Numbered from the stretch's first letter, positions 50,226-58,881 are shown. The stretch: DNA of 64,000 bases from Avoscillospira_A sp052117125 (GCF_052117125.1 NZ_JBQKJT010000006.1:153662-217661), one strand, 5' to 3'. Made by a program: numbers and translations. The notes: generated by a model not told the origin, from the letters alone.

Positions 50226-51159
50226 GCAGCTTAACATCGATCCGGAATTCAAAAACTTGATTCGTCCACTTCGCCGGGAGGAATACCGGCAGCTGGAGCT
50301 GAATCTGGTCGTGGAAGGATGCCGGGAAGATATCATCGCATGGAATGATACCATCATCGACGGTCATAATCGCTATGAAATATGCAATAAAATGCGCATT
50401 CCTTATGGAGTCAAGGAGCTGGATTTTCCAAGCAGAGATGCTGCCATCGCCTGGATCTGTGCGAATCAACTCGGACGACGCAACATCTCAGAAGAAACCA
50501 GGAAATATCTGATTGGGAAACAATATGAAGTGGAAAAGAAAGTACAGCGAAATAGGAATGGCTATAATCAGTACCGTCCGAACCCCAACATTGCTGTGGG
50601 GAGAGGCCGCCCAATAGATGAAGAGAGCGGCCGGCGAACAGCAGCCCGGCTGGGAAGGAAGTATCATGTGTCCGGCGCAACCGTACAGAAATATGCGAAA
50701 TACAGTGCAGCATTAGATACCATTGAACAAAATGCTCCTGAGCTTGTTCCGCACATTCTTTCCGGGGCATATAAGATTTCTTTCGAAAATATCGTTGCTC
50801 TATCAGAAATGGAACCCGAAGAACTGAGAGCACTTAGTAAAAAAATCGGAAAAAATCCCTATGCTTTCGCTCGTTACAGTGAATCGAGACGATGCCTTTA
50901 TTCCGACGCTTCTGCCAAGCCCGGCACAGCGGCGGCAGAGCAGCCGGCAATCAAGACGATGCCCGCCTATGACCCGGATGCGGAAGTTGCTGGACTTACT
51001 CTTACGATCCCCTCCTGGATGAGCTCCATCGACCGGACAAAGTCCATGGCACATTTGGAAGCGATCTCACCTGCTGCCAGACAAAACCTCTTGGCGGCGT
51101 TGACTGAATTAGAAGGAAAAATCCAGGAAATGCTCAATGCAATTGAGGGGGAATCCTAA
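50206..51159 (+). CDS. ParB-like nuclease/partition-domain protein 1
   Basis: A 317-residue protein starting MTEKAFRQLNIDPEFKNLIR. The ParB/Srx-like domain (residues 15-105) shows LIRPLRREEYRQLELNLVV, IIDGHNRYEICNKM and AIAWICANQLGRRNIS. A helix-turn-helix follows (GRRTAARLGRKYHVSGATVQKYAKYSAAL), then a coiled C-terminus. AGGAGG precedes ATG 50206, which overlaps the previous gene by 20 bases. Such proteins bind DNA and may bind CTP; its use here with a recombinase rather than a ParA is unusual. Confidence 0.85.
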   Translation: MTEKAFRQLNIDPEFKNLIRPLRREEYRQLELNLVVEGCREDIIAWNDTIIDGHNRYEICNKMRIPYGVKELDFPSRDAAIAWICANQLGRRNISEETRKYLIGKQYEVEKKVQRNRNGYNQYRPNPNIAVGRGRPIDEESGRRTAARLGRKYHVSGATVQKYAKYSAALDTIEQNAPELVPHILSGAYKISFENIVALSEMEPEELRALSKKIGKNPYAFARYSESRRCLYSDASAKPGTAAAEQPAIKTMPAYDPDAEVAGLTLTIPSWMSSIDRTKSMAHLEAISPAARQNLLAALTELEGKIQEMLNAIEGES

Positions 51160-52028
51160 TGGAAGATTATAGTATGTTTGTTCCCAATGTTCACTTCGAA
51201 CAGATTCCCATCAAGAACCTCGTATCCAATCAGGAGTACCAGAGGAATATTTCCGAACAGCATGTGCTGAATGCTGCGGCACACTTTGATCTGTATCAGA
51301 TCAACCCTGTGAAGGTGAGCCGTCGAAATGGGGTCAACTATGTCTTCAATGGCCAGCACACGGTGGAGATCGTCGCCCTGGCCTCTGGCTCTCGTGAAAC
51401 GCCAGTCTGGTGCATGATATACGATGATCTGAACTACGAGCACGAGGCAGATATCTTCGCCAACCAGATGAAGTTTGTCAAACCGCTCCGTCCCTATGAA
51501 GTGTTTATGGCAAATGTGGAAGCCGGGAATCAGGAGCAGCTTATGATCAAAGATCTGGTAGAGTCTTATTCTCTTTCCATTGGCCAGGTCAGAAACTATG
51601 GCGTTGTCTGTGCTGTCTCTACGCTTGAAAATATATATGAGCGGTTCGGTTACCACGTACTTGATCGAACACTCAGACTCTGCGTAGGCACATGGGAGGG
51701 CGATATGAATTCGCTGTCCGCCAATATGCTCAACGGAATCGCCAGATTGGTCTACACATTCGGCGATGCCCTGAAAGATGAGACCTTCAAGGAAAAAGTA
51801 GGGGAAATGTCGGTCAAGCTGCTTTCGAGAACAGCCAAGGAACGACGCCCCGGTTCTATGGGCTATGCTGAGGCGATGCTTCTGGCCTATAACCGCAAAT
51901 GCAAATATCCGCTCAAATGGACCAAGCTCTACGAGAAGAATGTGGGGAACAATGAAGGACTGGACATTGATACGGATATGGACGAGGATGAGGGCGAGGA
52001 CTCTTTTGAGGGAGTCGCCAAAGAATAA
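51159..52028 (+). CDS. ParB-like protein 2
   Basis: A 289-residue protein whose start overlaps the previous stop (TAATG). Residues 10-110 have the ParB-like pattern IPIKNLVSNQEYQRNISEQH, INPVKVSRRNGVNYVFNGQH and ADIFANQMKFVKPL. The rest is helical and ends in a very acidic tail (DTDMDEDEGEDSFEG). No HTH as clear as in ParB-like protein 1. Last gene of the six-gene operon; a terminator follows immediately. Confidence 0.82.
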   Translation: MEDYSMFVPNVHFEQIPIKNLVSNQEYQRNISEQHVLNAAAHFDLYQINPVKVSRRNGVNYVFNGQHTVEIVALASGSRETPVWCMIYDDLNYEHEADIFANQMKFVKPLRPYEVFMANVEAGNQEQLMIKDLVESYSLSIGQVRNYGVVCAVSTLENIYERFGYHVLDRTLRLCVGTWEGDMNSLSANMLNGIARLVYTFGDALKDETFKEKVGEMSVKLLSRTAKERRPGSMGYAEAMLLAYNRKCKYPLKWTKLYEKNVGNNEGLDIDTDMDEDEGEDSFEGVAKE

Positions 52029-52030
52029 GC

Positions 52031-52062
52031 AAACGGACGGTTCCACCAGGAATCGTCCGTTT
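52031..52062. terminator. Terminator between the recombinase operon and hipA
   Basis: 14-bp stem AAACGGACGGTTCC / GGAATCGTCCGTTT with one mismatch, ACCA loop; located between convergent genes. Confidence 0.75.
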
Positions 52063-52071
52063 GTGATCTTA

Positions 52072-53328
52072 TCATGGAAGGGAAAAGGCAGGGCGCATAT
52101 ACTCTATCGCTCCTCGGCTGAGACCATACTGCCCGGCCAACTGTTCCCAGTGTCCGGATACTGTTTTGCAGACCTCCTCTGCAGCCTGTTCCGCTTCCTG
52201 AGGGTCCAGGCCGAAATAATCGGCTACTTCCAGAGCCAGTTCCAAGTCAATGGTGTTATCATACTCACTCACATTGAGGGAAAGCCGGTCCCCCGAGGGG
52301 ACTGGGTTCACATCATAGAGAGGGGCCAGCCGCCAGCCGGTGGGTGTCAGAAGGAAACCATGGTTGCGTAGGTGGTCGTCAGTATTGGATACCGCCATGC
52401 TGAACACGATCCGCTTCCACAGCTCGGCCAGATCCTGCCGGGGTGATGCCCCGTTGGCCCGGATGAACGCCGCCAGATCCAGATAGCTGCTTCCGTCCGC
52501 TGCCGAGGCTCCATCGGTCTTGCCCAGCAGGGTCATGGCGGAGGCGAAGTGGATGCGACGGCTGCCGTTTCGGTCAAATCGCTTGACAAGAAAGGTGCTG
52601 CCGGTCTTGGAGAATGTCTCCAATTTGGATTCCGGAACATCCAGCCCGCAGAGCCGTGCCAGGTCATGGACGACCTTCTCCCATGCGCCGCTGTTATATT
52701 CATCATGCTTGGAAGGGAACTTGGCGATCCACAAGGCGCCATCCGTGGCCTGCACCGTCGCTTTGGGTCTTGCGCCTCCCAAGGAGGAGCCGGGGGCCAG
52801 AAGCTCACGCAGCCATTTTTCATTCAGGCCGCTCTCATCGCTCTCGAAAGCGATAGAGGCGTTTTCCAGCGTCCGAAGGTTTACCCATGGAGGCGTCGCA
52901 AACGCTTTATCGTTCGAAAGAAATTCGCCCCCTTCTTCCAAGCTGAACCGCAGCGCACCCATACGGGATTCATCGTAGACCCCCAACAGGAAGTCGCTCT
53001 CGGTGAGCTTACGGGGCTTGCGGTCCTCTTTGCGAGCGTCGATGGCCTCCTTGCGCTTCATCAGCAGACGCCCCCAGCGATCCGGACAGGAGTCGGAAAA
53101 CAGGCCAAAGAGCTGCTTGTTCAGCGGCACATACTGCCGCCCGCGGTAAAGAGCCAGATCCGGGTCCAGAGAGAAGGAACTCTCGGCGGATGACAGCCAG
53201 GCTGGATCATACTCAAAGGAAAAGGTTTCCTGTCCGCGGACGAAGCCGCAGCGCAGCCGCCCCAGCAGAGTGGGTGCCTCTCCACGCCAATTTTCATATA
53301 CATAGATGGTCTTTTCGTCCTGCGCCAT
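52072..53328 (-). CDS. hipA: HipA-type serine/threonine kinase toxin
   Basis: A 418-residue kinase toxin that in known systems phosphorylates glutamyl-tRNA synthetase or other targets. It shows the HipA N-domain couple (EYDPAWLSSAESSFSLDPDL), the phosphate-binding SSLGGARPKATV, the kinase substrate segment LWIAKFPSKHDEYN, catalytic SMAVSNTDDHLRNHGF and metal-binding LAPLYDVNP. All key residues seem intact. It follows hipB by 3 bases, so the pair is co-transcribed. Confidence 0.92.
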   Translation of the reverse strand: MAQDEKTIYVYENWRGEAPTLLGRLRCGFVRGQETFSFEYDPAWLSSAESSFSLDPDLALYRGRQYVPLNKQLFGLFSDSCPDRWGRLLMKRKEAIDARKEDRKPRKLTESDFLLGVYDESRMGALRFSLEEGGEFLSNDKAFATPPWVNLRTLENASIAFESDESGLNEKWLRELLAPGSSLGGARPKATVQATDGALWIAKFPSKHDEYNSGAWEKVVHDLARLCGLDVPESKLETFSKTGSTFLVKRFDRNGSRRIHFASAMTLLGKTDGASAADGSSYLDLAAFIRANGASPRQDLAELWKRIVFSMAVSNTDDHLRNHGFLLTPTGWRLAPLYDVNPVPSGDRLSLNVSEYDNTIDLELALEVADYFGLDPQEAEQAAEEVCKTVSGHWEQLAGQYGLSRGAIEYMRPAFSLP

Positions 53329-53331
53329 GGG

Positions 53332-53652
53332 CTACTCTCCTTTCTTGGGTGCCCGCCGTCTGGTGGGCAGCGCCAGATCTTGTAGCTTCCTGCCGAATTC
53401 ATCATCTTTTGCAATAAGCAGCAGGTCGCTGTCCATATTGTTTAATGCGTGCAGCACAGCGGCATAGGAGCCGATGGATACCGTAGGGGTGCCTTTCTCA
53501 ATGGATATCAGAGTGGCTCGGCTGATCCCGGCACGCTCTGCTACCAATTCCAGGCTCAACTTCCTGCGCAGGCGGGCCAGGCGGATCTGCTCACCCATCT
53601 GTGCCAGGATCTCCCGTGTTTGCGGCATGATGACCGCAGCTTTTTTTGCCAT
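53332..53652 (-). CDS. hipB: HipB-type XRE antitoxin
   Basis: A 106-residue protein starting MAKKAAVIMPQTREIL at ATG 53652, preceded by AGGAGG at 9 bases. Residues 20-78 form a helix-turn-helix (MGEQIRLARLRRKLSLELVAE, RAGISRATLISIEKG), the usual HipB fold that represses the operon and binds HipA. A basic C-terminal tail (RRRAPKKGE) follows. Confidence 0.9.
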   Translation of the reverse strand: MAKKAAVIMPQTREILAQMGEQIRLARLRRKLSLELVAERAGISRATLISIEKGTPTVSIGSYAAVLHALNNMDSDLLLIAKDDEFGRKLQDLALPTRRRAPKKGE

Positions 53653-53721
53653 GCACAATCGCCTCCTAACATAAATTATACTATATTATTTCGGCGATTA
53701 TGTCAATTATATTTGAAGTTA

Positions 53722-54279
53722 TCAATTTTCTTTTTCCAGGCGTTCTTCGATAAGGTACCCTCCTCCGAAGATAATGTCCAGTCTCCCGTCGGGATACACC
53801 TTCACACACTCAATCATTTGGTGGACGATGGTATCGTCGTACTCCATCTTTTTGGATGCTCGGTCGGCGATGATCTGCTGTAGTTGAAGGATTCGGCTGT
53901 CATTCACCTGATCGGAAGCAAGTGCTTCTTCGAGCTTCTGAATCCGTCCTTGCAGGAGTTCAATGGTATCGGAAAGTTCCTTGAATTCAGCTTCGTGACT
54001 CTCAATACCCTCCCCGCTTTCCACGCTCTCATTGATAAGAGATACCATTTTCCGATTCAGCCCATCTATTTTCCGCCGGAGCAGGTCGATCTCATCTGTG
54101 CCTCCGGTTAGACCGATTGCTTCACCAATGGTTGCCCGCATGAATGCCATATAAGTGGACTCGTCTTCCTCGTTGAATCGGTTGATTGCCCGAACAATAG
54201 CGGCGTGGAGGGCGGTCTCATCTACCGTGAGCGAGGTTTTGCAGTAGCGCTTCCCATAGTCTAAGCGGCTGCCCCCATA
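53722..54279 (-). pseudogene. C-terminal remnant of a serine recombinase cut by an insertion sequence
   Basis: Read leftward from the IS end, the frame gives SRLDYGKRYCKTSLTVDE, the stretch just behind the zinc ribbon in large serine recombinases. Then AAIVRAINRF, a long coiled coil (residues with IDLLRRKIDGLNRKMVSLI, DTIELLQGRIQKLEEAL) and YDDTIVHQMIECVKVYPDGR near the end, all typical recombinase C-terminal features. The catalytic and DNA-binding domains are absent, and no matching N-terminal part is found beyond the IS, so a deletion accompanied the insertion. It differs from the recombinase at 47150. Confidence 0.82.
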
Positions 54280-54336
54280 CCCGAATTGACGGACAGAAAA
54301 ATCAGTCGTAAACTGGAATAGAAAGGGGCGAAAAAA

Positions 54337-54657
54337 ATGGAACAGCAAAAGGACAAAAAAGGTACGCCGCCACCTCGCTATGATACAGCATTCAAAGCCG
54401 GGGCGGTGAAAATGGTAACAGAGCAGGGACGGGACCCCAAGGAAGTTGCTCGAGACCTCGGCATTTGCATCGACACCCTACGGAGCTGGCTGAAGGCCTC
54501 AGGGATGCAGCTGGGCCAAGTGAGCCGCTACAACCGGGAACAGCAGCGGATCCGGGAGCTGGAAGCGGAGATCCGTACGCTGCGCAAGCAGCTGGGTGAG
54601 AAAGAGGAGGTCATTGACATCCTAAAAAAATCCGTCGGCATCCTGTCGAAACCATAG
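54337..54657 (+). CDS. IS3-family transposase OrfA
   Basis: A 106-residue protein with a helix-turn-helix (residues 15-50: YDTAFKAGAVKMV, DPKEVARDLGICIDTLRSWL) and a leucine-zipper region (RIRELEAEIRTLRKQLGEKEE). An A7 run in CCTAAAAAAATCC near 54626 is the sort of slippery site where IS3 elements shift -1 to make the OrfAB fusion. It is preceded by AAAGGGG. Confidence 0.88.
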   Translation: MEQQKDKKGTPPPRYDTAFKAGAVKMVTEQGRDPKEVARDLGICIDTLRSWLKASGMQLGQVSRYNREQQRIRELEAEIRTLRKQLGEKEEVIDILKKSVGILSKP

Positions 54658-55426
54658 TGGAAAAATACCGCTGCGTTCAGGCGCTACACCGCCAGGGAGC
54701 CACTGTGGAACAGGTATGCCGGACCCTAAATATCCTGCCCTGGGGTTGGACAGCCTCTATCATCTGCTTAAACCGGATTTTGGCTGCTCTCGCAAGCGGG
54801 TACACCGTCAGATGCGTCTTGCCGGCATCTGTTCGGTCAGACGCCGGGCCTATAAAGTCACAACCAACTCCAAGCATAGCCATCCCGTTGCATCGAATCT
54901 CCTCAAACGAAACTTCTTCTTTGAACGCACGAAACAAGCCTGGGTGGGCGATATTACCTACATTCCCACCGGTGAAGGCTGGCTCTATCTTGCCATTGTA
55001 AAGGACCTGTGTACCCGCAAAATTGTAGGTTATGCCTTTTCCAGCCGTATCGATACATCCCTGACACTGGCAGCCCTGGACATGGCAGTGCATCGCTGCA
55101 AGCCGTCAACAGGCCTGATTTTTCACAGTGACCGGGGTGTCCAGTACGCTGCCAGGGCCTTTCGGGAACGGTTGGCGACCTACGGAATTCAGCAGAGCAT
55201 GTCCCGTAAGGGTGATCCATACGATAACGCTGTCGCAGAAAATTTCTTCAGCTGCCTCAAGTGTGAGCTGATTCACCTGAAGCAGTACCCAACGCGGGCT
55301 AGTGCGCAAGCCGATGTATTCTCATATCTGGAGGCTTTCTATAACTCCGTCCGGCCACATTCTGCCTTGGGCTGGGTGTCTCCCGTACAGTTTGAGAAAA
55401 ACCTTTTGGCGGTTCAGGCAGCATGA
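54657..55426 (+). pseudogene. IS3-family transposase OrfB, frame broken near the N-terminus
   Basis: The frame entered by -1 shifting or GTG 54657 gives VEKYRCVQALHRQGATVEQVCRTL and then loses homology. From about 54716 another frame continues LGLDSLYHLLKPDFGCSRKRVH to the end. The segment expected between these parts (several dozen residues) is missing, so a deletion not divisible by three is likely. The DDE catalytic core is intact in the second frame: WVGDITYI, FHSDRGVQY and AVAENFFS. The product could only be made by an internal start. Confidence 0.75.
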
Positions 55427-55549
55427 ACGAGCATCCACGAGAATAACCATGTTTCATTCCGTTTTTTCTGCGTTTTTCGTGTCCGTTTTTCCGGGAAGGG
55501 CTCATATAAGCCATCAGTTTTACCAAGAGAAAATTGACTACCCGAGTCA

Positions 55550-56173
55550 TTATGAAAGGTATTCCATCTCTAACGTATGTGTTTCCTCAGAAAAAGGGCT
55601 GCTGTATCGCCGGATTAAGCCGAACTCAGTTCTCCGGACACCATCCTCCACCATAGCGTCCTCGCCCAGCCTCTCAAAATCCATATACCCGTCGATGGTG
55701 TCAATTAGCTCATCATCAGCGCCAATACGCCGCAGAACAGCTTTTCCGTAAGCATCCAGATCATCTGAGAAGTGTTCGTAGTCATCCAGATTCATGGCGT
55801 AGTGCAGGGCCTCTTGAAGAGTTTCCGGTTGCTCTACAGAAAGAACCGACAGATATTTCATGAGCTCTCTATCTTCAAGTTGCATTCCTTCAATTACCCA
55901 GGCCATTTCATTTGCGTCTTCCACGCATACTCCCGTGGTGGGAATATACTCGTTCAAATTGGAAACAGAAAAAGAAATCCTGGTAATTGCGGCCTCTGCA
56001 AAACAATCAATCCCAAGCAATTTTTTTACTCGCTCCAACTCTTCCTTCAATGCCGGAAGCGATACACTCACTTGCGCTTGAGTGGAGGAGAGATCAAGCC
56101 GAATTTTTTCCGCATTCTCTCTGATGGGTTCAGCATCCTGCTTGCGAAGCACATAGCCAGCATGGGTGTACAT
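55550..56173 (-). CDS. ArdA-like antirestriction protein (downstream)
   Basis: A 207-residue acidic protein. The part from about residue 50 (ERVKKLLGIDCFAEAAITRISFS) through VCVEDANEMAWVIEGMQ, YAMNLDDYEHFSDDLDAYGKAVL and DTIDGYMDFERLGEDAMVEDGVR to RRTEFGLIRRYSSPF is that of clostridial ArdA-family proteins, acidic DNA mimics that block type I restriction enzymes. It overlaps the upstream ArdA gene by 44 bases in another frame, so it may be the second part of one frameshifted gene. Confidence 0.72.
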   Translation of the reverse strand: MYTHAGYVLRKQDAEPIRENAEKIRLDLSSTQAQVSVSLPALKEELERVKKLLGIDCFAEAAITRISFSVSNLNEYIPTTGVCVEDANEMAWVIEGMQLEDRELMKYLSVLSVEQPETLQEALHYAMNLDDYEHFSDDLDAYGKAVLRRIGADDELIDTIDGYMDFERLGEDAMVEDGVRRTEFGLIRRYSSPFSEETHTLEMEYLS

Positions 56174-56939
56174 CCACTTCCTCTGGGAATGAACTGTCAG
56201 CTATAAAGAGGCGCATATCCTTTGGGTCAGCAATGCCGGAACGCTGCACGGCGCGCTCAATTTGTCCTTTTGATGCAGGGAGATAGATCCAGGTCACATT
56301 CCTGCTGTTCTCCGGCTCCCACCGAGAGGATATCCCGACAGCAGTCATATCAGCCTCATAGTGGTAACAGGGCAGGTGTTTTCCATCAAAGAGCTGTGAA
56401 AGCTGCATGCCGTTGTCATAGACCACTCCGTAGCGGGTGATAGTCCCCTCATTGCCCTCAATCAACAAGACAGCGGTTTCCACTCCGTCCAGCTGTTCCA
56501 GTTCTTCCATGCTGGCACACCCACCATGGATGTTCATGTAGTGATCACGGCCAACCTCTTTCAAATTTGTGAAGTCCGTGATCACCGTCGCCTGCTGGCA
56601 GCAGAAGGTCAGGTTGATGAGATCCTTCATGCTGGTGAGATTCAGCTTTTCAGCCATCGCCTGAAATTGCGAAAACTCGCCCACAGTAAAGCTGTCCAGC
56701 CGCTTTGCCAGATAGTCCAACTCATCAAGGTTGACCTTGGTGCATACCAGCCGATTCAGCACGGGCCATGCGCTGTCGAGGGAGTCCAAGCGGCAGTCAG
56801 CTTCAGAGGCATCGCCGATCTCCAGTGCCTCCAACAGCGCAACGCAGTGGTCGTATTGATTTCTGGGAATGGGAAGAGGAATCGTCGCAACACCGTATTC
56901 CGGGTGGTCGGCGTTGCTCAGAACTGCTTCCATCATCAC
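56130..56939 (-). CDS. ardA: ArdA-like antirestriction protein (upstream)
   Basis: A 269-residue acidic protein starting MMMEAVLSNADHPEYGVATI. Features of the clostridial ArdA family are DELDYLAKRLDSFT, INLTFCCQQATVITDFTNL, RDHYMNIHGGCAS, YGVVYDNGM and VTWIYLPASKGQIERAVQRSG. After SFPEEVDV the protein ends in an unlikely tail (HPCWLCASQAGC), just where the next frame takes over; homologues as I remember them continue for another 80 or more residues. This suggests a frameshift or rearranged C-terminus. Confidence 0.8.
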   Translation of the reverse strand: MMMEAVLSNADHPEYGVATIPLPIPRNQYDHCVALLEALEIGDASEADCRLDSLDSAWPVLNRLVCTKVNLDELDYLAKRLDSFTVGEFSQFQAMAEKLNLTSMKDLINLTFCCQQATVITDFTNLKEVGRDHYMNIHGGCASMEELEQLDGVETAVLLIEGNEGTITRYGVVYDNGMQLSQLFDGKHLPCYHYEADMTAVGISSRWEPENSRNVTWIYLPASKGQIERAVQRSGIADPKDMRLFIADSSFPEEVDVHPCWLCASQAGC

Positions 56940-56950
56940 ATTGCATCACC

Positions 56951-57631
56951 TTACTTTCCTTCAAAATTCAAAATCGCATCTCCGTACTTGGCCAGAAGCA
57001 GAGTGCAGACAATCAGGTGGAACGCCTCATCTGTGACCAATTCGGGGGATGCGAGATCGGCAAGAGTGATATTGTGGCTGCCGGTGGAGATGGCTTTGGC
57101 CGCCTGGTAAACACTGTACAGTTCCGGCTGGATGCCGGAAAGCTGGACGGACTGGAAGTCAAATCCGCGGGCATCAAACTTCCAGATCATCCTGCGCCAG
57201 ATATCCTCATACGCCGTGAGGAGAAACAGCGCGGCCAGATTACGGCCTGACATTCGATAGTAGCGCTCGCGCCAGTGCTGCCAGCGCTCACGATGGCACT
57301 CATTCAGAAAAAAGCTGATGGAGCAGCAAGTGAAATTCCTCTCTAAGCGGGCCAGAAGCTGTACCCCCGCTTCAGGGAAGAAGCAATCCCTGACGAACTC
57401 ATTGAGATTCAGTGCGCCGGCCGCGATCCGTTCATCCAGGCAAATGCACAGTTTCAGCGGACAAGGCTGATTGCGCCTGAAGTTTATACAGTATGGGCAC
57501 TCCGTGTCCTCGCTGCTGTATTGGAAACCGGGAGAATACCGGCCGTGACCTCTGGCCTTGAAATTGGGCGGGGTCATCATCTGCTGTTCCAGCTGGCACA
57601 GCGGCGTATCTCGCATGAAATAGCGTTTCAT
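56951..57631 (-). CDS. Hypothetical cysteine-rich protein, 226 residues
   Basis: Starts MKRYFMRDTPLCQLEQQMM. An N-terminal segment with ECPYCINFRRNQPCPLKLCICLDER has five cysteines and could bind a metal. The rest is helical (RERWQHWRERYYRMSGRNLAALFLLTAYEDIW) and contains a conserved-looking WKFDARGFDFQSVQLSGIQPELYSVYQAAKAI. It follows the typical order ArdA-like/unknown of conjugative-element cargo. Function unknown. Confidence 0.78.
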   Translation of the reverse strand: MKRYFMRDTPLCQLEQQMMTPPNFKARGHGRYSPGFQYSSEDTECPYCINFRRNQPCPLKLCICLDERIAAGALNLNEFVRDCFFPEAGVQLLARLERNFTCCSISFFLNECHRERWQHWRERYYRMSGRNLAALFLLTAYEDIWRRMIWKFDARGFDFQSVQLSGIQPELYSVYQAAKAISTGSHNITLADLASPELVTDEAFHLIVCTLLLAKYGDAILNFEGK

Positions 57632-57648
57632 AAGGTCATGTTCATCCC

Positions 57649-58071
57649 TTACTGCTTGATTTCGCTATTGTCTTCTCTGATATCCGCATTCTCCTCCATG
57701 TCGTTCTTCTGCCCGAGGACAAGGCATTCGCCCGGATAAAGTTCCATTTCATAAAGCACGCTGCCATCACCGCTTCTGCGGTCAAGAACCTTGATGGTCG
57801 TGCCCTCAAATAAATAGTTGGATGCCTTTTCGAAATCAGAGCGGAATCCCTTCCCGTAATTACAGGTCGAATACTGGTGAGTCGGCTGGTCCTTGACCAC
57901 GGAATAGTAAGCATTGGTCTGAACCTCAGTCACCACCCGTACAAGCCCGACCAGGGTAGGGTGCTTGCTATGGCTGGTTGCCACCAACTCTGTCCCGGGG
58001 CGGATACAGCGTTTCAACTCAGCCAGGTTTTTGATGCGCAGCGGCACTATTTGTTCGTTCTTTTGATCCAA
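57649..58071 (-). CDS. Hypothetical protein, 140 residues
   Basis: Starts MDQKNEQIVPLRIKNLAELK. Compact alpha/beta protein with KRCIRPGTELVATSHSKHPTLVGLVRVVTEVQTNAYYS and an acidic tail (MEENADIREDNSEIKQ). Not recognised. It lies 17 bases upstream of the Cys-rich gene and downstream of a terminator, so it begins its own leftward unit. Confidence 0.72.
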   Translation of the reverse strand: MDQKNEQIVPLRIKNLAELKRCIRPGTELVATSHSKHPTLVGLVRVVTEVQTNAYYSVVKDQPTHQYSTCNYGKGFRSDFEKASNYLFEGTTIKVLDRRSGDGSVLYEMELYPGECLVLGQKNDMEENADIREDNSEIKQ

Positions 58072-58102
58072 TCTTCAATCCTCCTGTCTGGTTTGAGGCA
58101 AT

Positions 58103-58142
58103 AAAAAAGCGCCGGAGTCTTATTTCCGAAACTCCGGCGCTT
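58103..58142 (-). terminator. Leftward terminator
   Basis: 12-bp stem AAGCGCCGGAGT / ACTCCGGCGCTT (58107-58118, 58131-58142); on the minus strand it is followed by TTTTTTAT. It ends transcription of the gene to its right. Confidence 0.85.
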
Positions 58143-58147
58143 GAATA

Positions 58148-58822
58148 TTACATGATCGGTTCTTGGTTGTAGGGTTCCATGGGGTGCTGCTCTTGCTCTC
58201 TTATGCGCTCCAGGGCATCGGGAGCTGCAGTAGTAATCTGCTCTTGAACTCCCCGGATGCACTTTTCCTGCTCGGCAGTCAAGTCAAAACCAGCATCCAA
58301 GGTGTCAGAGCAGCACCGGTAGATTTCAACAAGCTGCTCCTGATTGAAAATTTGCTGTTTGGAAATGAGACCGGCGCGGATGGCGAAGTCCTGCTTGGCA
58401 CCTACATAGTTTTCCTGAAAGTAATTGCCCTGGTTGAGACCTGTGTGGTCGAAGCTCCAATCCCATGTGACGAATTGGACGCCAAGCCGAGTGGGATGGG
58501 CAGCCAGCACGGCTCCATTGAAGTCAGCCAGCAGGCGGTAGTCATCGGTCAGGCTTTGGGCTTGTAGGGGCGGAGCCTGTTCCAGCAGCGTCATGTACTC
58601 CCGCACGGTGCAGGCCAGATCGGTGGCTCGCTCACAGGCTCGTTCCCGTTCCGGCGTCGCTACATCCTTCTGCCAGTAGCGAACGCCTCCGTCCGCTGTG
58701 ATCCGGCAGAGCGGGAGACCGCCCTACTCCACGGGAAGCAATTCACCCTGCTTAGGCTGGGAGGTAAACCCCTCCCGTGTGAGTGCAATATGTAGTTCCT
58801 CAAAATACTGTTTTCGATCCAA
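58148..58822 (-). pseudogene. Mobile-element protein interrupted by an in-frame TAG
   Basis: TTG 58822 with AGGAGG 8 bases upstream opens a frame (LDRKQYFEELHIALTREGF) that meets TAG at 58726-58724 after LLPVE. The same frame continues GGLPLCRITADGGVRYWQ and runs on without a stop through EYMTLLEQAPPL and DYRLLADFNGAVLAAHPT to 58148. The two parts read as one protein of about 224 codons, of a type I associate with clostridial conjugative elements. An open frame from the internal ATG at 58606 remains and could still be translated. Function unknown. Confidence 0.75.
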
Positions 58823-58881
58823 GTTGATTTCCTCCTGTGCGTGACGCCTTTTGGGCTCTCGTTTTGATTTTATCTGAAAAC

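Larger units (their letters stand above)
54280..55495 (+). mobile_element. IS3-family insertion sequence (about 1.2 kb)
   Basis: Contains orfA and orfB of an IS3 transposase. Imperfect terminal inverted repeats are visible: CCCGAATTGACGGACAGAAA at the left (from 54280) and, on the other strand, CCCGGAAAAACGGACACGAA from 55495 leftward; the similarity continues for about 45 bases. Exact ends and target duplication could not be fixed. Likely inactive because orfB is damaged. Confidence 0.75.

Noticed and set aside
44302..58822. Altered genetic code or stop-codon recoding explaining the TAA and TAG inside genes
   Set aside because: The two stops are different codons, occur only in decaying accessory genes, and both codons end genuine genes elsewhere in the window.
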